Source of the DNA: CAUZIB01 sp963663925
GTDB taxonomy: Bacteria > Acidobacteriota > Vicinamibacteria > Vicinamibacterales > UBA8438
NCBI GenBank assembly: GCA_965237405.1
Contig: OZ250139.1
Location: 2,480,001 to 2,544,000 of the forward strand
Direction: 5' to 3'
DNA length: 64,000 nucleotides
Part shown: positions 53,333-63,503 of the stretch, piece by piece
Layout of the letters: each line of letters opens with the position of its first letter
Position numbering within the stretch: the stretch's first letter is position 1
Program-made: the position numbers and the translations under genes
Notes under the pieces: model-generated
The model's input: the letters and a program-made list of their open reading frames with translations, nothing else
Database searches by the model: none
Told to the model about the DNA's origin: nothing

Positions 53333-55543
53333 CTAGTTCGCCAGCGGGTCTGGCCGAACCTGGAACTTCATCATGCCAGGCTTGACACCCACACCACCCT
53401 CAATATGCCAGGTCACCGCAGCGCCATACGTAGCCCACACGCCCCGACCTTTCCATCCCCCGTCTGGGTCGTCAATGCGCCCATCGAGTCCACGGCTAAA
53501 AAACCCCTGCGGATAGGGCACGCGTAAGACGACCCACTCTCCCGTTTCGGGATGCAATGCCAGCAACGAATCGGAATTTGAGCCGTTAGCGATCGGGATG
53601 TTCTCGCCCAATCCCAACGTATCATGCTGGTCGACCCAGTTGAAGTAGTGATAGTCGCTGCTCACCCGGTTGTCCGTGTTCGGCATCGTTGGTCCGGGCG
53701 TGGGATAGAGCGTCCAGCCGTCAACGCAGTGGCGGCCATCGGCGACCTCGGAGCCTCGCATGACAGAGCATTTCGATCGATCGAAGGCCGCGAAGTGCCC
53801 GCTGCCAGACAGCGCCGTCCAGACCACCCCGTTGCGATCGATGTCGAGACCCCGCGAGCCAAAACCGGCCTTGTCGGCCGGGACCTTAGGATCCATGAGA
53901 GACGGCACTTCGTACATCTCGGCCATGCACGTCTCCGGTGGGTTATCGCCCAGATGCAGCCGTGCAACTTGCCCAGGGAACCGCGTCGCGGAAATCCAGA
54001 CTGCCTTCTCGTCCGTTGGATCTGGAATCACCCCGTAGCTGCCGATGTTGATTTGGGTGTCGAGCGTTGGATCGAAGTTCCGCACCACGCCACCACCGGC
54101 ACCTTCCTCGCTCGTCCGGGTCGTCCCGGTCGGCTCGTTCCATGGCTTCGTAATGACGCCGTCGCCATTCGTGTCGAGCACCAGCGGGCACCACCCCTGC
54201 GAGAACTGCTCGTCGCCGGTCTCGTCGTAGGTGTTGGTGTTGAGCCAACCGATGATGTCGCCACCGCCGCTCGAGAAGAGTGTGTTCTCTTCGTTTTCGG
54301 CGAACTGCAGATGATGTGTGCCAAAGCACGTGTCAATCAGGACGAACTTTTCGGTGTCAGGGGCGTAGTAGACGAAGCCGCGGTAGCTCCGGTCGCGAGG
54401 CATGTACTTCGCGAACTTGTTGTCCGAGCCTTCGCGACACCACGCCGGCGTCTCGCGCCCTCGGATCTGCGACGTCAACCAGACGCGCCCTTTGTGATCC
54501 ATCATGGGGTTGTGCGGATTTGCCGGATCGTTCCAAATCAGCTTCTCGCCGAAGAAGCGCGACGGTTCCGGCATCGCTTGCGCGATCATCGTTGGGATCG
54601 TGGATGGATCATCGCGCGTTGGAACCTTCAGATTTAGCGGCACGTGTGACTCGGGATCGAGCACGGCGAGCCGGTCGTTTGAAATATTGACACCGTAAAC
54701 CGGTCCGTTGGCGTTGACGGTCGGGTTCCGCTTGTCAGTCACGACCTCGTCGTGGATATAGTCCACCATAGTGCCCCACTCCCACATGGTCGTGACGACG
54801 TTGCGCTCGACTCCTTGAGGTCGAGGCGGCACCTCCGGCACCTCACCCGCTGCGATCCGATCGCTCCATTCGGCGAACATCTCCAAACCTCTGGCGCGCC
54901 CGAACCGGCTCATCACGCCGCTCATCGGACCGCCCCGCTGCCCCATCTGGACGCGATGGTCCCACGCGGCGAGTGTCGAATCAAACTGCTCAAGGTTGTC
55001 GATCTCACGAACGATCCGGCTCCCGAGCTGGTGGCACAGCATGCACCCCTGCTTCTGGTTGTCGATCCACTGGCCCTGCACCTTCATGGCGAGCGAAATG
55101 CCGTTCCCCTCGCGTCCGGTTCCGGGAAACTCGCTGGCCTCTGGCGGTTCGATGAGTGAGTACCAATAATTAGCCGGATAGATCTTCGCCGCCTCGACTT
55201 CATCGGCCGCTACTGTAGCAGTCAGCTCCAGCGTATCCCCAGGACGAGCGTCAATCTTGCTCGAATCGGCAAGACCGTACCCGCGCACCCAAACCTTGTA
55301 GGTCGCCTCCGGTAGCTCGGGGACCAAAAAACGGCCGCCGTCTCCGGTCACGACCGTCTTGACGAAGCGAGTCGCAAGGTCATCGGTCTCTGCGATCACC
55401 CACACGCCCTCCTCCGGCCCGTTCTGGCTGGTGACCACACCCGTAATGACATCGCCTTCGGCCGCCTCTCCTGGAACCGCGATTCTCACCAACACCACCG
55501 AGAACAGCGCGACTATCATCAACCGTCCAAGCTGTCGTGTCAT
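53333..55543 (-). CDS. Exported haem-binding propeller protein with carboxypeptidase-regulatory domain
   Basis: 736 residues. After a signal peptide (IVALFSVVLVRIAVPGEAAE) there is a carboxypeptidase-regulatory-like domain (about 30-115), then one c-type haem motif CMLCH (Cys167, Cys170, His171). The remaining 500 residues look like a beta-propeller of the virginiamycin-B-lyase/NHL kind, with repeats such as PHNPMMDHKGRVWLTS, SRGLDIDRNGVVWTAL and EKAVWISATRFPG. Aromatic and acidic residues are abundant. An exported redox or sugar/peptide-processing role is possible, but the substrate is unknown. No cytochrome maturation genes are nearby. Confidence 0.75.
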   Translation of the reverse strand: MTRQLGRLMIVALFSVVLVRIAVPGEAAEGDVITGVVTSQNGPEEGVWVIAETDDLATRFVKTVVTGDGGRFLVPELPEATYKVWVRGYGLADSSKIDARPGDTLELTATVAADEVEAAKIYPANYWYSLIEPPEASEFPGTGREGNGISLAMKVQGQWIDNQKQGCMLCHQLGSRIVREIDNLEQFDSTLAAWDHRVQMGQRGGPMSGVMSRFGRARGLEMFAEWSDRIAAGEVPEVPPRPQGVERNVVTTMWEWGTMVDYIHDEVVTDKRNPTVNANGPVYGVNISNDRLAVLDPESHVPLNLKVPTRDDPSTIPTMIAQAMPEPSRFFGEKLIWNDPANPHNPMMDHKGRVWLTSQIRGRETPAWCREGSDNKFAKYMPRDRSYRGFVYYAPDTEKFVLIDTCFGTHHLQFAENEENTLFSSGGGDIIGWLNTNTYDETGDEQFSQGWCPLVLDTNGDGVITKPWNEPTGTTRTSEEGAGGGVVRNFDPTLDTQINIGSYGVIPDPTDEKAVWISATRFPGQVARLHLGDNPPETCMAEMYEVPSLMDPKVPADKAGFGSRGLDIDRNGVVWTALSGSGHFAAFDRSKCSVMRGSEVADGRHCVDGWTLYPTPGPTMPNTDNRVSSDYHYFNWVDQHDTLGLGENIPIANGSNSDSLLALHPETGEWVVLRVPYPQGFFSRGLDGRIDDPDGGWKGRGVWATYGAAVTWHIEGGVGVKPGMMKFQVRPDPLAN

Positions 55544-55615
55544 CGTGTTATCTCCCCCTGCCTGAGATTCGGGCTGTCTCGGCCTTCAACCGTCGCGCGT
55601 CGATCCAAGGAATAG

Positions 55616-55996
55616 TTACGACGCCTGTTTGGTCGCGGTCCAGCTACCCGCCCCGTACCAAATAAAACTGCCGTTCTCACCAACAATGGACTCACCGTCT
55701 GAACTCACCGAACCGGTTAGAGTAATCGGCAGGTCACCGTCGAGGTCAGGCACGATGAACTCGAACTTAATCGTGCTGCCATCGACCATCCCCTTGAGCG
55801 AAAATAATTCACGGCCACCCATGTCGATCTCGCCAGACAAGCTACTTCCATTTTGCTCGAATGTCGCGTTCCAAGTTGGCGATTCGACCTGCGTGTTCAA
55901 CGTTATCTCCCACCGTCCAGAAACGTCGGCCTGAGCGCTCAGGCCGACGTTTACTACAACAGCAACGAGAACAAGCGTACAAAACGTCTGTCTCAT
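55616..55996 (-). CDS. Small exported beta-rich protein
   Basis: 126 residues from ATG 55996, where a signal peptide starts (TFCTLVLVAVVVNVGLSAQ). The mature part (DVSGRWEITLNTQ, SSLSGEIDMGGRELFSLKG, DLPITLTGSVSSDGESIVG) is a lipocalin-like repeat of short strands often seen in Acidobacteriota exported proteins. The same strand as the haem-propeller gene; there are 72 bp between them. Function unknown. Confidence 0.75.
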   Translation of the reverse strand: MRQTFCTLVLVAVVVNVGLSAQADVSGRWEITLNTQVESPTWNATFEQNGSSLSGEIDMGGRELFSLKGMVDGSTIKFEFIVPDLDGDLPITLTGSVSSDGESIVGENGSFIWYGAGSWTATKQAS

Positions 55997-56454
55997 GAAA
56001 CTCCGGTTACCTGATATTGCCATACACGGCAACACGCATGACCGTCACGTCTCCGTCGGAACGATTTGCCTCGTGGGTGTAACTAAACATCGGGCAAAGC
56101 AAAACGTGGAACGCGATCGGCGCCCGATTATTCTAAGTCTCATAAAAATCCGCGTCAAGCCAGTAAGGTCCATTAAAATCAATCATTTAACTCGTCTGAA
56201 GAGTCTGGACATAGAAGCGCTAATATTCCGCACACGACGAACGAGTCTGCCCCACTATTCATTGGGTGTTACTATCCCCACGCTGCGACGCGCCCGAAGA
56301 ATAATCTGAGCGTCGCAGTCGCAGTATTGGACGGTCAAGGAAGGGCCACGTCAGGAAGTGTGCCGTGACAATTGAAGTTGCGAAGTCGACGATGAAGTAA
56401 CCGAGGCATCTATCTACGGAACATCGCCGCGATGAGGAAGGGAATCCAAAAACA
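55997..56454. other. 458-bp intergenic region, no gene recognised
   Basis: It separates the divergent exported-protein gene and the atoE-type gene. It is AT-rich in the middle and must hold promoters in both directions. A minus-strand frame covering its end (SIVTAHFLTWPFLDRPIL) is probably a chance shadow or a worn remnant; no family was recognised. Confidence 0.4.
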
Positions 56455-57840
56455 ATGTCTTGGTTAATTACCGCATTCGGAAACCTCGGTGAGAATTTGT
56501 CCCGCTTCACACAGAGATGGATTCCAGACTCATGGGTCGTCTGCATGATTCTCACGGTGCTGGCTGGGCTGCTTGCGATGTTCGGAGCCGGTGCAACGCT
56601 TAACCAGACCGTGCTCGCCTGGGGCGGCGGGATGTGGGCGCTTCTTGAGCTGGCCATGCAGTTCACGCTCGCGTTAATCGCCGCGCACGCATGCGTGTCG
56701 TCACCTCCATTCCACCGGTTCCTCGACTGGCTGGCCGCGCGCCCCAACCGGGACAACCCGGTACAAGCGGTGGTCTTACTCGGGGCTTACTCGATGGTAA
56801 TTGCTTACTTTAATTGGGCCGCCAGCCTGGTGGCATCGGCGCTGTTCGTCCCGTTCATCGCCCGACGGAACCCAAAAGCCGATATTCGCTTGCTCATCGC
56901 CGCCGGCTATCTAGGGTTGGGCACCGTCTGGCACGGTGGCTTGTCTGGTTCGGCACCGCTGATTCTCGCGACGCCGGGCAATCCGATTCTCGAGCCATCG
57001 GTGGGTGCGCCGATCATCGACCGCTTGCTGCCGGTGACCGAGACGCTCTTTGTCCCCTTCAACCTGGTGTACCTTGCCGTGATATTCGTAGCCGCGCTGG
57101 TGATGCTGTGGGTCCTCCATCCCCGTCACGATCCGTGGACACTGACCGACGAACAGATCGCGATCATGCTGCCGACCATACCGGAAGAGGTGGAGCCCAC
57201 AACACCTGCCGCCAGAATGGAACACTTCCGAGGGTGGATCATCCTTGCGGTGATCCTGATCGGGTATCCGCTCGGCTACTCGATCGTCACGCGCGGCTTC
57301 GGGGCTAGCTGGACGATCAACTCCTACAACGCGGTGTTCTTGATCGGCGCGCTCCTGCTCCAGGGACGACCCTCGAATCTCGTCCGCGCGTTCGGCAACG
57401 GCGCGCGCTCGGCGTCGGGAGTCGTACTGCAGTTCCCCTTCTATGCGGGCATCTTTGGCGTGATCCAGAGCACCGCTCTCGGTGCCTGGCTGGGCGAACA
57501 GTTCATCGCGGTCGCGACCACCGAGACCTATCCGCTCATCGTCTACTGCTATTCAGGATTCGTGAACCTGTTCGTTCCGTCAGGCGGGTCGAAGTGGTTG
57601 ATCGAAGCGCCGTACCTGTTGCCCGCCGCGCGCGAACTCAACGTGTCGGTGACGACGACGGTGCTCGCGTACGCGTATGGCGACTCGACGTCGAATCTCA
57701 TTCAGCCGTTCTGGGCGATCCCAATCCTGACCGTGACCCGGTTTAAGTTCGGCGACGTAGTCGGCTACACCGGAATCATCGCCGCGGTTCTCATGGTGGT
57801 CACCATCGTCGCGATGCTGATCATCCCGCCCAACCTATGA
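56455..57840 (+). CDS. atoE: Short-chain fatty acid transporter, AtoE family
   Basis: 461 residues with about 11 helices. SRFTQRWIPDSWVVCMILTVL at the start, AAGYLGLGTVWHGGLSGSAPL, NSYNAVFLIGALLLQGRP, and GFVNLFVPSGGSKWLIEAP are AtoE family blocks. It moves short-chain fatty acids such as acetoacetate or butyrate across the inner membrane. That fits functionally with the 3-oxoacid CoA-transferase genes some 19 kb away. The stop is 27 bp from the end of the convergent M3 peptidase gene. Confidence 0.88.
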   Translation: MSWLITAFGNLGENLSRFTQRWIPDSWVVCMILTVLAGLLAMFGAGATLNQTVLAWGGGMWALLELAMQFTLALIAAHACVSSPPFHRFLDWLAARPNRDNPVQAVVLLGAYSMVIAYFNWAASLVASALFVPFIARRNPKADIRLLIAAGYLGLGTVWHGGLSGSAPLILATPGNPILEPSVGAPIIDRLLPVTETLFVPFNLVYLAVIFVAALVMLWVLHPRHDPWTLTDEQIAIMLPTIPEEVEPTTPAARMEHFRGWIILAVILIGYPLGYSIVTRGFGASWTINSYNAVFLIGALLLQGRPSNLVRAFGNGARSASGVVLQFPFYAGIFGVIQSTALGAWLGEQFIAVATTETYPLIVYCYSGFVNLFVPSGGSKWLIEAPYLLPAARELNVSVTTTVLAYAYGDSTSNLIQPFWAIPILTVTRFKFGDVVGYTGIIAAVLMVVTIVAMLIIPPNL

Positions 57841-57867
57841 GGCTTAGAACTGGTTTTACGACTGCGG

Positions 57868-59766
57868 CTACTGTTGGTCAAGAATCCGTTCGATCTCGTC
57901 CATGACGCGGTCCATTCGCGCAATGAGCGCGTCGTAGGGCGCGTCGGTCGCGAGATCGATACCGTGCTCCTGCAAGAGCTCGTAGGCATACCGCGAACCA
58001 CCTGACGAGAGTACGGCGAGGTAGTCGTCACGCGCCTTCGCCTCGCCCCTGAGAAGCCGCTCAGCGAACATCGTCCCGCCAGCAATCGACGTCGCGTACT
58101 GAAACACGTAGAAGTTCCGATAGAAGTGCGGAATAAACGCCCATTCGACCGCGTAGCTAGAATCGTACGCAAGCACACCGTCGTCCGACCCATGATATTG
58201 CCGCACGAGTTGCTCGTAGAGATTGCTCATTTTCTCTCCGGATAGCGCCTCGCCCGCCTCGACCAATTCGTGAATCTTGAGCTCGAACTCGGCAAACATT
58301 ACCTGCCGAAAGAACGTTCCACGGACCGTCTCCAGCGCCGTGCCGAGATAAAAGAGACGCTCCTGGTCCGAAATGTCCTGCGCCAGCATGTGCTCCTGCA
58401 ACAGCACCTCGTTCGTCGTCGAGGCGATCTCGGCAGTAAACGTAGCGTAGTCCGATGTCTCGTACGGGTTGTTCCGAGTCGAGAGCATGGTATGGACGGC
58501 GTGGCCCCACTCATGCACAAAGGTCGACACATCGTTGTATGTGCCGTTGAAGTTCAGCAAGAGGTACGGATGCACGTTGTAGACGGCACCGTACATGTAG
58601 GCGCCCGACGCCTTGCCTGGCTGGGGATAGACATGCATCCAATCACCCCCAAACCCCTCTTCGAGCAGCGCAATATAGCTTGGGCCGAGTGGCTCGGCCG
58701 AACGGAGCGCCAACCTCTCTGATTCGTCCAAGTCGAACTGACGATCAGACGCCACGAGCGGGGGGTAAATGTCGTGGTACGCCAAGTCGTCGACCCCGAT
58801 CATCCGAGCGCGCAATGCGAAGTACCGATACAGCGAAGGTAGGTGGCGATGCGCAGCAGCAATGAGTGTTCGATAGACCTCAACCGGGATGTTGGGACCG
58901 GCGAGTGCGGCATGGAGCGCGCTATCATACTTCCGCGCCTTTGCTTGAAAGACGTGAGCCTTGACGTGGGTATCCAGCGTTTGCCCGAGAGTCGCCCTAT
59001 ACGCCTTCCATGTCCTCCAGAATTGATCAAAGACGAGCTTGCGATCGTCTCGATGTTGCGACGCGCGATGGAACGAGTATGCGGCCTGATCAAGACGGAC
59101 CTCCGCACCGGTCGAAAGCGTCACCGTCGGAAACGGCATGTCCGAGCTGGACAGCATCGCGTAGACGCGCTCGGGGCCATCCAGTACAGGCCCACTAGCA
59201 GCGAGAACCTGCTCGGCTTCGTCGGAAAGCGTGTGCGGCTCGTGCCTCAGGATGTTGTGCAGGTTGAACGCATGCTTATCGAGACCCGAGTCAGCTGAAA
59301 TGTATCGCTCGATGGTCGTCGAGCCGACCCGAAGCAATTCCGGCGAAACAAAGCTGGTGGCTTCGCCGAATTCGGAAAGTAATGATGACACGACGCTCCG
59401 GCGCTCCTGGTTCGATGCGATGCGCCGGTCCTCGTCGGACTCAAGAAACGCATAAGCATATAGCCGGCCAAGCTCTTTATTGGTCATGCTGATGAGGTCA
59501 AGGGCCTCGCGCAGCGCAGCAGCGCTTGCACCGAGCCTTCCGCGAAAACGCGTAAGGCTCTCAACCTCGACTTCGAGCCGTTCCCTCTCAGCGTTCCACG
59601 CTTCGTCGCTTACGTAGATCTCATGTAGGTTCCAGGAAATTTGTTCGGGTGTCTCAGACCCAGAGTCTTGGTTTTTCTCAATCGTTGTCGTCATCACGAA
59701 TGTCGTTACCAGTACGACCAGAGCTAGCATCGAGAGCACTGTTCGTATCGGCATGGCCTCCCTCAC
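57868..59766 (-). CDS. pepF: Oligoendopeptidase F (M3 family), exported
   Basis: 632 residues; an N-terminal signal-type helix (VLSMLALVVLVTTFVMTTT) suggests periplasmic location, unlike the cytoplasmic PepF of Gram-positives. Zinc motif HEWGH (about residue 417, FVHEWGHAVHTMLS) with a downstream ASTTNEVLLQEHML carrying the third ligand. The FNGTYNDVSTFVH and AYDSSYAVEWAFIPHFYRNFYVFQYAT segments are family standard (shown in part). It degrades oligopeptides. It lies downstream of acnA on the same strand. Confidence 0.92.
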   Translation of the reverse strand: MREAMPIRTVLSMLALVVLVTTFVMTTTIEKNQDSGSETPEQISWNLHEIYVSDEAWNAERERLEVEVESLTRFRGRLGASAAALREALDLISMTNKELGRLYAYAFLESDEDRRIASNQERRSVVSSLLSEFGEATSFVSPELLRVGSTTIERYISADSGLDKHAFNLHNILRHEPHTLSDEAEQVLAASGPVLDGPERVYAMLSSSDMPFPTVTLSTGAEVRLDQAAYSFHRASQHRDDRKLVFDQFWRTWKAYRATLGQTLDTHVKAHVFQAKARKYDSALHAALAGPNIPVEVYRTLIAAAHRHLPSLYRYFALRARMIGVDDLAYHDIYPPLVASDRQFDLDESERLALRSAEPLGPSYIALLEEGFGGDWMHVYPQPGKASGAYMYGAVYNVHPYLLLNFNGTYNDVSTFVHEWGHAVHTMLSTRNNPYETSDYATFTAEIASTTNEVLLQEHMLAQDISDQERLFYLGTALETVRGTFFRQVMFAEFELKIHELVEAGEALSGEKMSNLYEQLVRQYHGSDDGVLAYDSSYAVEWAFIPHFYRNFYVFQYATSIAGGTMFAERLLRGEAKARDDYLAVLSSGGSRYAYELLQEHGIDLATDAPYDALIARMDRVMDEIERILDQQ

Positions 59767-59792
59767 GTTGGATCCTTGGCACGGAAGGTGGG

Positions 59793-62459
59793 CTACCCTC
59801 GGACCAGTTTGCGAAGCACGTACGGCAGAATCCCACCATGGCGATAGTAGTTAAGCTCTTCAGGGGTATCTATCCGAACGGTCGCTGAGAAGTCCTTCGT
59901 CGAACCATCCGACCCGGTTGCCAAAACCCGCACATCAGCGCGCGGCATCAAACCATCGCCGATGCCGGTGACGTCGAAGCACTCCTCGCCTGACAACCCG
60001 AGTTCGGCGGCCCCTTCGCCGTCCTTGAACTGCAGCGGAAGAACGCCCATGAAGACAAGATTGCTTCGATGGATCCGCTCAAAGCTCTGTGCAAGCACCC
60101 CACGTACTCCGAGCAACATCGTACCTTTCGCCGCCCAATCTCGCGACGAGCCAGAACCGTACTCCTTACCCGCCAGCACGAGGAGAGGCGTCCCCTCGCG
60201 CTTGTACCGCATGCCAGCGTCGTAGACCGACATCTGCTCGCCACCGGGTTGATGACAGGTCCATCCACCCTCGGTATCCGGTGCGAGTTGGTTGCGCAGC
60301 CTGATGTTACCGAACGTCCCGCGCAGCATCACTTCGTGGTTGCCGCGGCGGCTGCCAAAGGAGTTGAAGTCCTTCGGTTCGACGCCTTGGCTCATCAGAT
60401 AGCTTCCTGCTGGGCCGTCAACCGGGATAGCTCCAGCCGGTGAGATGTGGTCGGTGGTAACGCTGTCGCCGAGCAGGGCAAGCACTCGGGCATTCGCGAT
60501 GTCACCGGGTGCCGACGGCTCCGCCGTAAGATCCTGAAAGAACGGCGGATTCCGAACGTAGGTCGAACTTGGGTCCCACTCGAACCGCTGGCCACGCGAC
60601 GCCGAGAGTGCCTGCCAGCGCTCGTCGCCGTCAAATACGTGCGCGTACTTCGCGCTGAACTGATCACGATGGACTGCCGACGCGACCGCATCCTGAATCT
60701 CCTCGCTGCTCGGCCAGATGTCCCTGAGAAAAATGTCCCGGCCGTCAGAATCCCGCCCAATCGGTTCGGAAATCAAGTTGATGGTCATCCGTCCCGCCAG
60801 TGCGTAGGCCACAACCAGCGGCGGCGATGCGAGATAGTTGGCTCGGACCAGCGGGTGGATGCGCCCCTCAAAGTTCCGGTTACCACTAAGCACCGACGTC
60901 ACAACCAAGTCGTGCTGTTTGATCTTACTAACAACGTCCGGTGGCAGCGGGCCACTGTTGCCGATGCACGTTGTGCAACCGTAACCCACGACACGGAATC
61001 CCATCTGCTCGAGGGAATCGAGCAAACCGGCCGCACGAAGATATTCCGTGACGACCATCGATCCAGGAGCTAAGCTCGTCTTCACCCAAGGCTTCGGTCG
61101 CAGGCCTCGCTCCGCAGCCTTTTTCGCGACGAGACCGGCTGCCAGCATGACGCTAGGGTTCGACGTGTTCGTACAGCTCGTAATGGCCGCAACAACGACC
61201 GCGCCATGGTCGAGGTCGTCGTTCGCTGACGGACCGGCGCTGTCACCGGCAACACCGGCCGCCGCCATCTCTTCGAGCACCGCTGCAAACGCGGACTTCG
61301 CGGCCTTGAGAGGAACGCGATCCTGCGGTCGCTTTGGGCCCGCGATACAGGACTCGATCCCGGAAAGATCGAATTCGATGACATCCGAATACGTAGGGTC
61401 CTCGCCAAGCGTACCGAACAGCCCCTGAGTCTTAGCATAGGCCTCGACTAGGTCAACGTGCGCCGTATCGCGACCGGTCAAGTTCAGGTAATCCAGCGTC
61501 ATCTGATCGATCGGACAGATGGCGATGGTCGATCCGTACTCGGGTGACATGTTGCCGAGCGTAGCGCGATCGGCGAGGGTCAACGAGGCCAGGCCCGGCC
61601 CAAAGAACTCGACAAACTTTCCGACCACGCCGTAGTGTCGCAGACGCTCAGTAATCGTTAGCACGAGATCCGTTGCGGTCACGCCCTCGGGAAGCCGCCC
61701 TTGGAGCTTGAATCCAACGACCTCCGGAATCAGCATCGAGATCGGTTGACCAAGCATCGCGGCCTCGGCCTCGATCCCACCGACGCCCCACCCCACCACT
61801 CCGAGCCCGTTGACCATCGTCGTGTGCGAATCGGTACCAACCAGAGTGTCAGGATACGCCGTCATCCGTCCATTCACCGACTCACAACAGACCACCCTGG
61901 CCAGATGCTCGATGTTGATCTGATGGACGATGCCGGTGCCCGGCGGCACCACCTTGAAGTTACGGAATGCGCTCTGGCCCCACTTCAGAAAGGCGTAGCG
62001 CTCCTGGTTGCGGGAGAACTCAAGCTCAACGTTACGCTGAAACGCATCGGGAACACCGAAGTAATCCACTTGCACCGAGTGATCGATCACCAGCTCGGCC
62101 GCCTGAAGCGGATTCACGACGTCCGGATCGCCGCCCAGCTGAACGATACCGTCACGCATCGCGGCCAAGTCGACGACGGCCGGGACGCCGGTGAAGTCCT
62201 GAAGCAGCACGCGGGCTGGCATGAAGGCGATCTCTTGCGTCGCGCCAGGCCTCCAACGTGCCAAGGCCTCGATGTCGTCAGCGCTGACGAACTGCTCATC
62301 CTCATGTCGAAGCATGTTCTCAAGGAGAATCTTGAGCGAGTAGGGAAGCCGCCGCACGGCAGGGAATCCAGCCTTGGCGAGCGCAGTGAGACTGAACAGT
62401 TGAATCGTGTCATTGCCGGCCGCAAGCGATTGGCGTGTCCTAAAGGAGTTTTTGCTCAT
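59793..62459 (-). CDS. acnA: Aconitate hydratase A
   Basis: 888 residues, the length of AcnA/IRP-type aconitases. It begins LPYSLKILLENMLRHED as usual; three cluster cysteines are present in SCTNTSNPSV and GCTTCIGNSGPL; and the swivel domain with KEYGSGSSRDWAAKG ends the protein. It interconverts citrate and isocitrate in the Krebs cycle and is oxygen-sensitive. Divergent from nfo with a short gap. Confidence 0.96.
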   Translation of the reverse strand: MSKNSFRTRQSLAAGNDTIQLFSLTALAKAGFPAVRRLPYSLKILLENMLRHEDEQFVSADDIEALARWRPGATQEIAFMPARVLLQDFTGVPAVVDLAAMRDGIVQLGGDPDVVNPLQAAELVIDHSVQVDYFGVPDAFQRNVELEFSRNQERYAFLKWGQSAFRNFKVVPPGTGIVHQINIEHLARVVCCESVNGRMTAYPDTLVGTDSHTTMVNGLGVVGWGVGGIEAEAAMLGQPISMLIPEVVGFKLQGRLPEGVTATDLVLTITERLRHYGVVGKFVEFFGPGLASLTLADRATLGNMSPEYGSTIAICPIDQMTLDYLNLTGRDTAHVDLVEAYAKTQGLFGTLGEDPTYSDVIEFDLSGIESCIAGPKRPQDRVPLKAAKSAFAAVLEEMAAAGVAGDSAGPSANDDLDHGAVVVAAITSCTNTSNPSVMLAAGLVAKKAAERGLRPKPWVKTSLAPGSMVVTEYLRAAGLLDSLEQMGFRVVGYGCTTCIGNSGPLPPDVVSKIKQHDLVVTSVLSGNRNFEGRIHPLVRANYLASPPLVVAYALAGRMTINLISEPIGRDSDGRDIFLRDIWPSSEEIQDAVASAVHRDQFSAKYAHVFDGDERWQALSASRGQRFEWDPSSTYVRNPPFFQDLTAEPSAPGDIANARVLALLGDSVTTDHISPAGAIPVDGPAGSYLMSQGVEPKDFNSFGSRRGNHEVMLRGTFGNIRLRNQLAPDTEGGWTCHQPGGEQMSVYDAGMRYKREGTPLLVLAGKEYGSGSSRDWAAKGTMLLGVRGVLAQSFERIHRSNLVFMGVLPLQFKDGEGAAELGLSGEECFDVTGIGDGLMPRADVRVLATGSDGSTKDFSATVRIDTPEELNYYRHGGILPYVLRKLVRG

Positions 62460-62598
62460 AATAATGTTGATTGCGGCACTACAATGTCGAGTCTGGCATC
62501 GAATGACGAACGGCGAGAACTAATGCGTTCGTCTGAACCTCCGAATGATCCACCGACAGCCTCGAATGGCGCAAGCGGGGTCACGAAAAACTCATTCA

Positions 62599-63480
62599 AT
62601 GGGTAAGCCTGGACCGCGCCTCGGCGCCCACATGTCGATCGCCGGCGGTCTCCCCCGTGCCATCGATCGCGCAGTGGCTACGGGCTGTGAGGCGATCCAG
62701 ATCTTCACCACTGCGTCGAACCAGTGGAGACCGCGTCCCCTCCCGGACGCGGAGGCTCAGCAGTTTCGTGAGCAAGCCCAGCTAGCTGACATCCGCCCGG
62801 TCATGGCTCACGCGAGCTACCTCATCAACTTGGCCTCACCCGACGCTAAACTGCGCCGGCGTTCAATCGAGGCGCTCGTCGAGGAGCTTCGGCGCGCGGA
62901 TGCACTTGGTCTCATCGGGGTCATCCTTCATCCGGGCGCCTACACCACGAGCACCGAAGATGCGGGACTGTCGCGAATCGCTGAAGGCATCGGCGCCGCG
63001 TTCGACTCGTACGCTTCGGGGTCCGCTCAGCTCCTCCTCGAGCACACGGCGGGCCAAGGTACCGTCCTCGGTCACCGTTTCGAGCATCTCGGCACGATCA
63101 TCGCGGCGCTCGACGGATCAGCCCGAATCGGGGTGTGCCTCGACACGTGTCACCTCGTAGCCGCCGGCTACGACATCATCACGCCTGATGGCTACGCTGC
63201 GGTCTTCGATGAATTCGACCGTATCGTCGGCCTCAATCGACTCAAGGCTTTCCATTTGAACGATTCGCGGAAGCCCATGGGAAGCCGACTGGATCGGCAC
63301 GAGCACATCGGCAGCGGGTATATCGGAACCGAGCCCTTCGGCCGCTTACTGGAAGACAGACGGTTTCGTGACCTGCCCATGGTGCTCGAAACCGCCAAGC
63401 AGAATAGCGCCGTCGCATCAGTAATTGAGGCCGACCCTATGGACTGTCGAAACCTAGCGATTCTACGTCGCCTTCGCTGA
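62599..63480 (+). CDS. nfo: Endonuclease IV (deoxyribonuclease IV)
   Basis: 293 residues from ATG 62599, beginning PRLGAHMSIAGGLPRAIDRA; the longer frame adds a non-homologous N-terminus. The TIM-barrel zinc sites are complete: AIQIFTTASNQW, MAHASYLINLAS, GVILHPGAYT, LLLEHTAGQG, CLDTCHLVAAGYD, HLNDSRKPMGSRLDRHEHIG. It cuts at abasic sites in base excision repair. It runs convergently into the Memo-family fragment. Confidence 0.94.
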   Translation: MGKPGPRLGAHMSIAGGLPRAIDRAVATGCEAIQIFTTASNQWRPRPLPDAEAQQFREQAQLADIRPVMAHASYLINLASPDAKLRRRSIEALVEELRRADALGLIGVILHPGAYTTSTEDAGLSRIAEGIGAAFDSYASGSAQLLLEHTAGQGTVLGHRFEHLGTIIAALDGSARIGVCLDTCHLVAAGYDIITPDGYAAVFDEFDRIVGLNRLKAFHLNDSRKPMGSRLDRHEHIGSGYIGTEPFGRLLEDRRFRDLPMVLETAKQNSAVASVIEADPMDCRNLAILRRLR

Positions 63481-63503
63481 ACACCTCGGCCTCGAACGGG
63501 AAC

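Noticed and set aside
56259..56756. 165-residue minus-strand frame
   Set aside because: Mostly antisense to the atoE start; only a weak hydrophobic patch outside it, with no family recognised.
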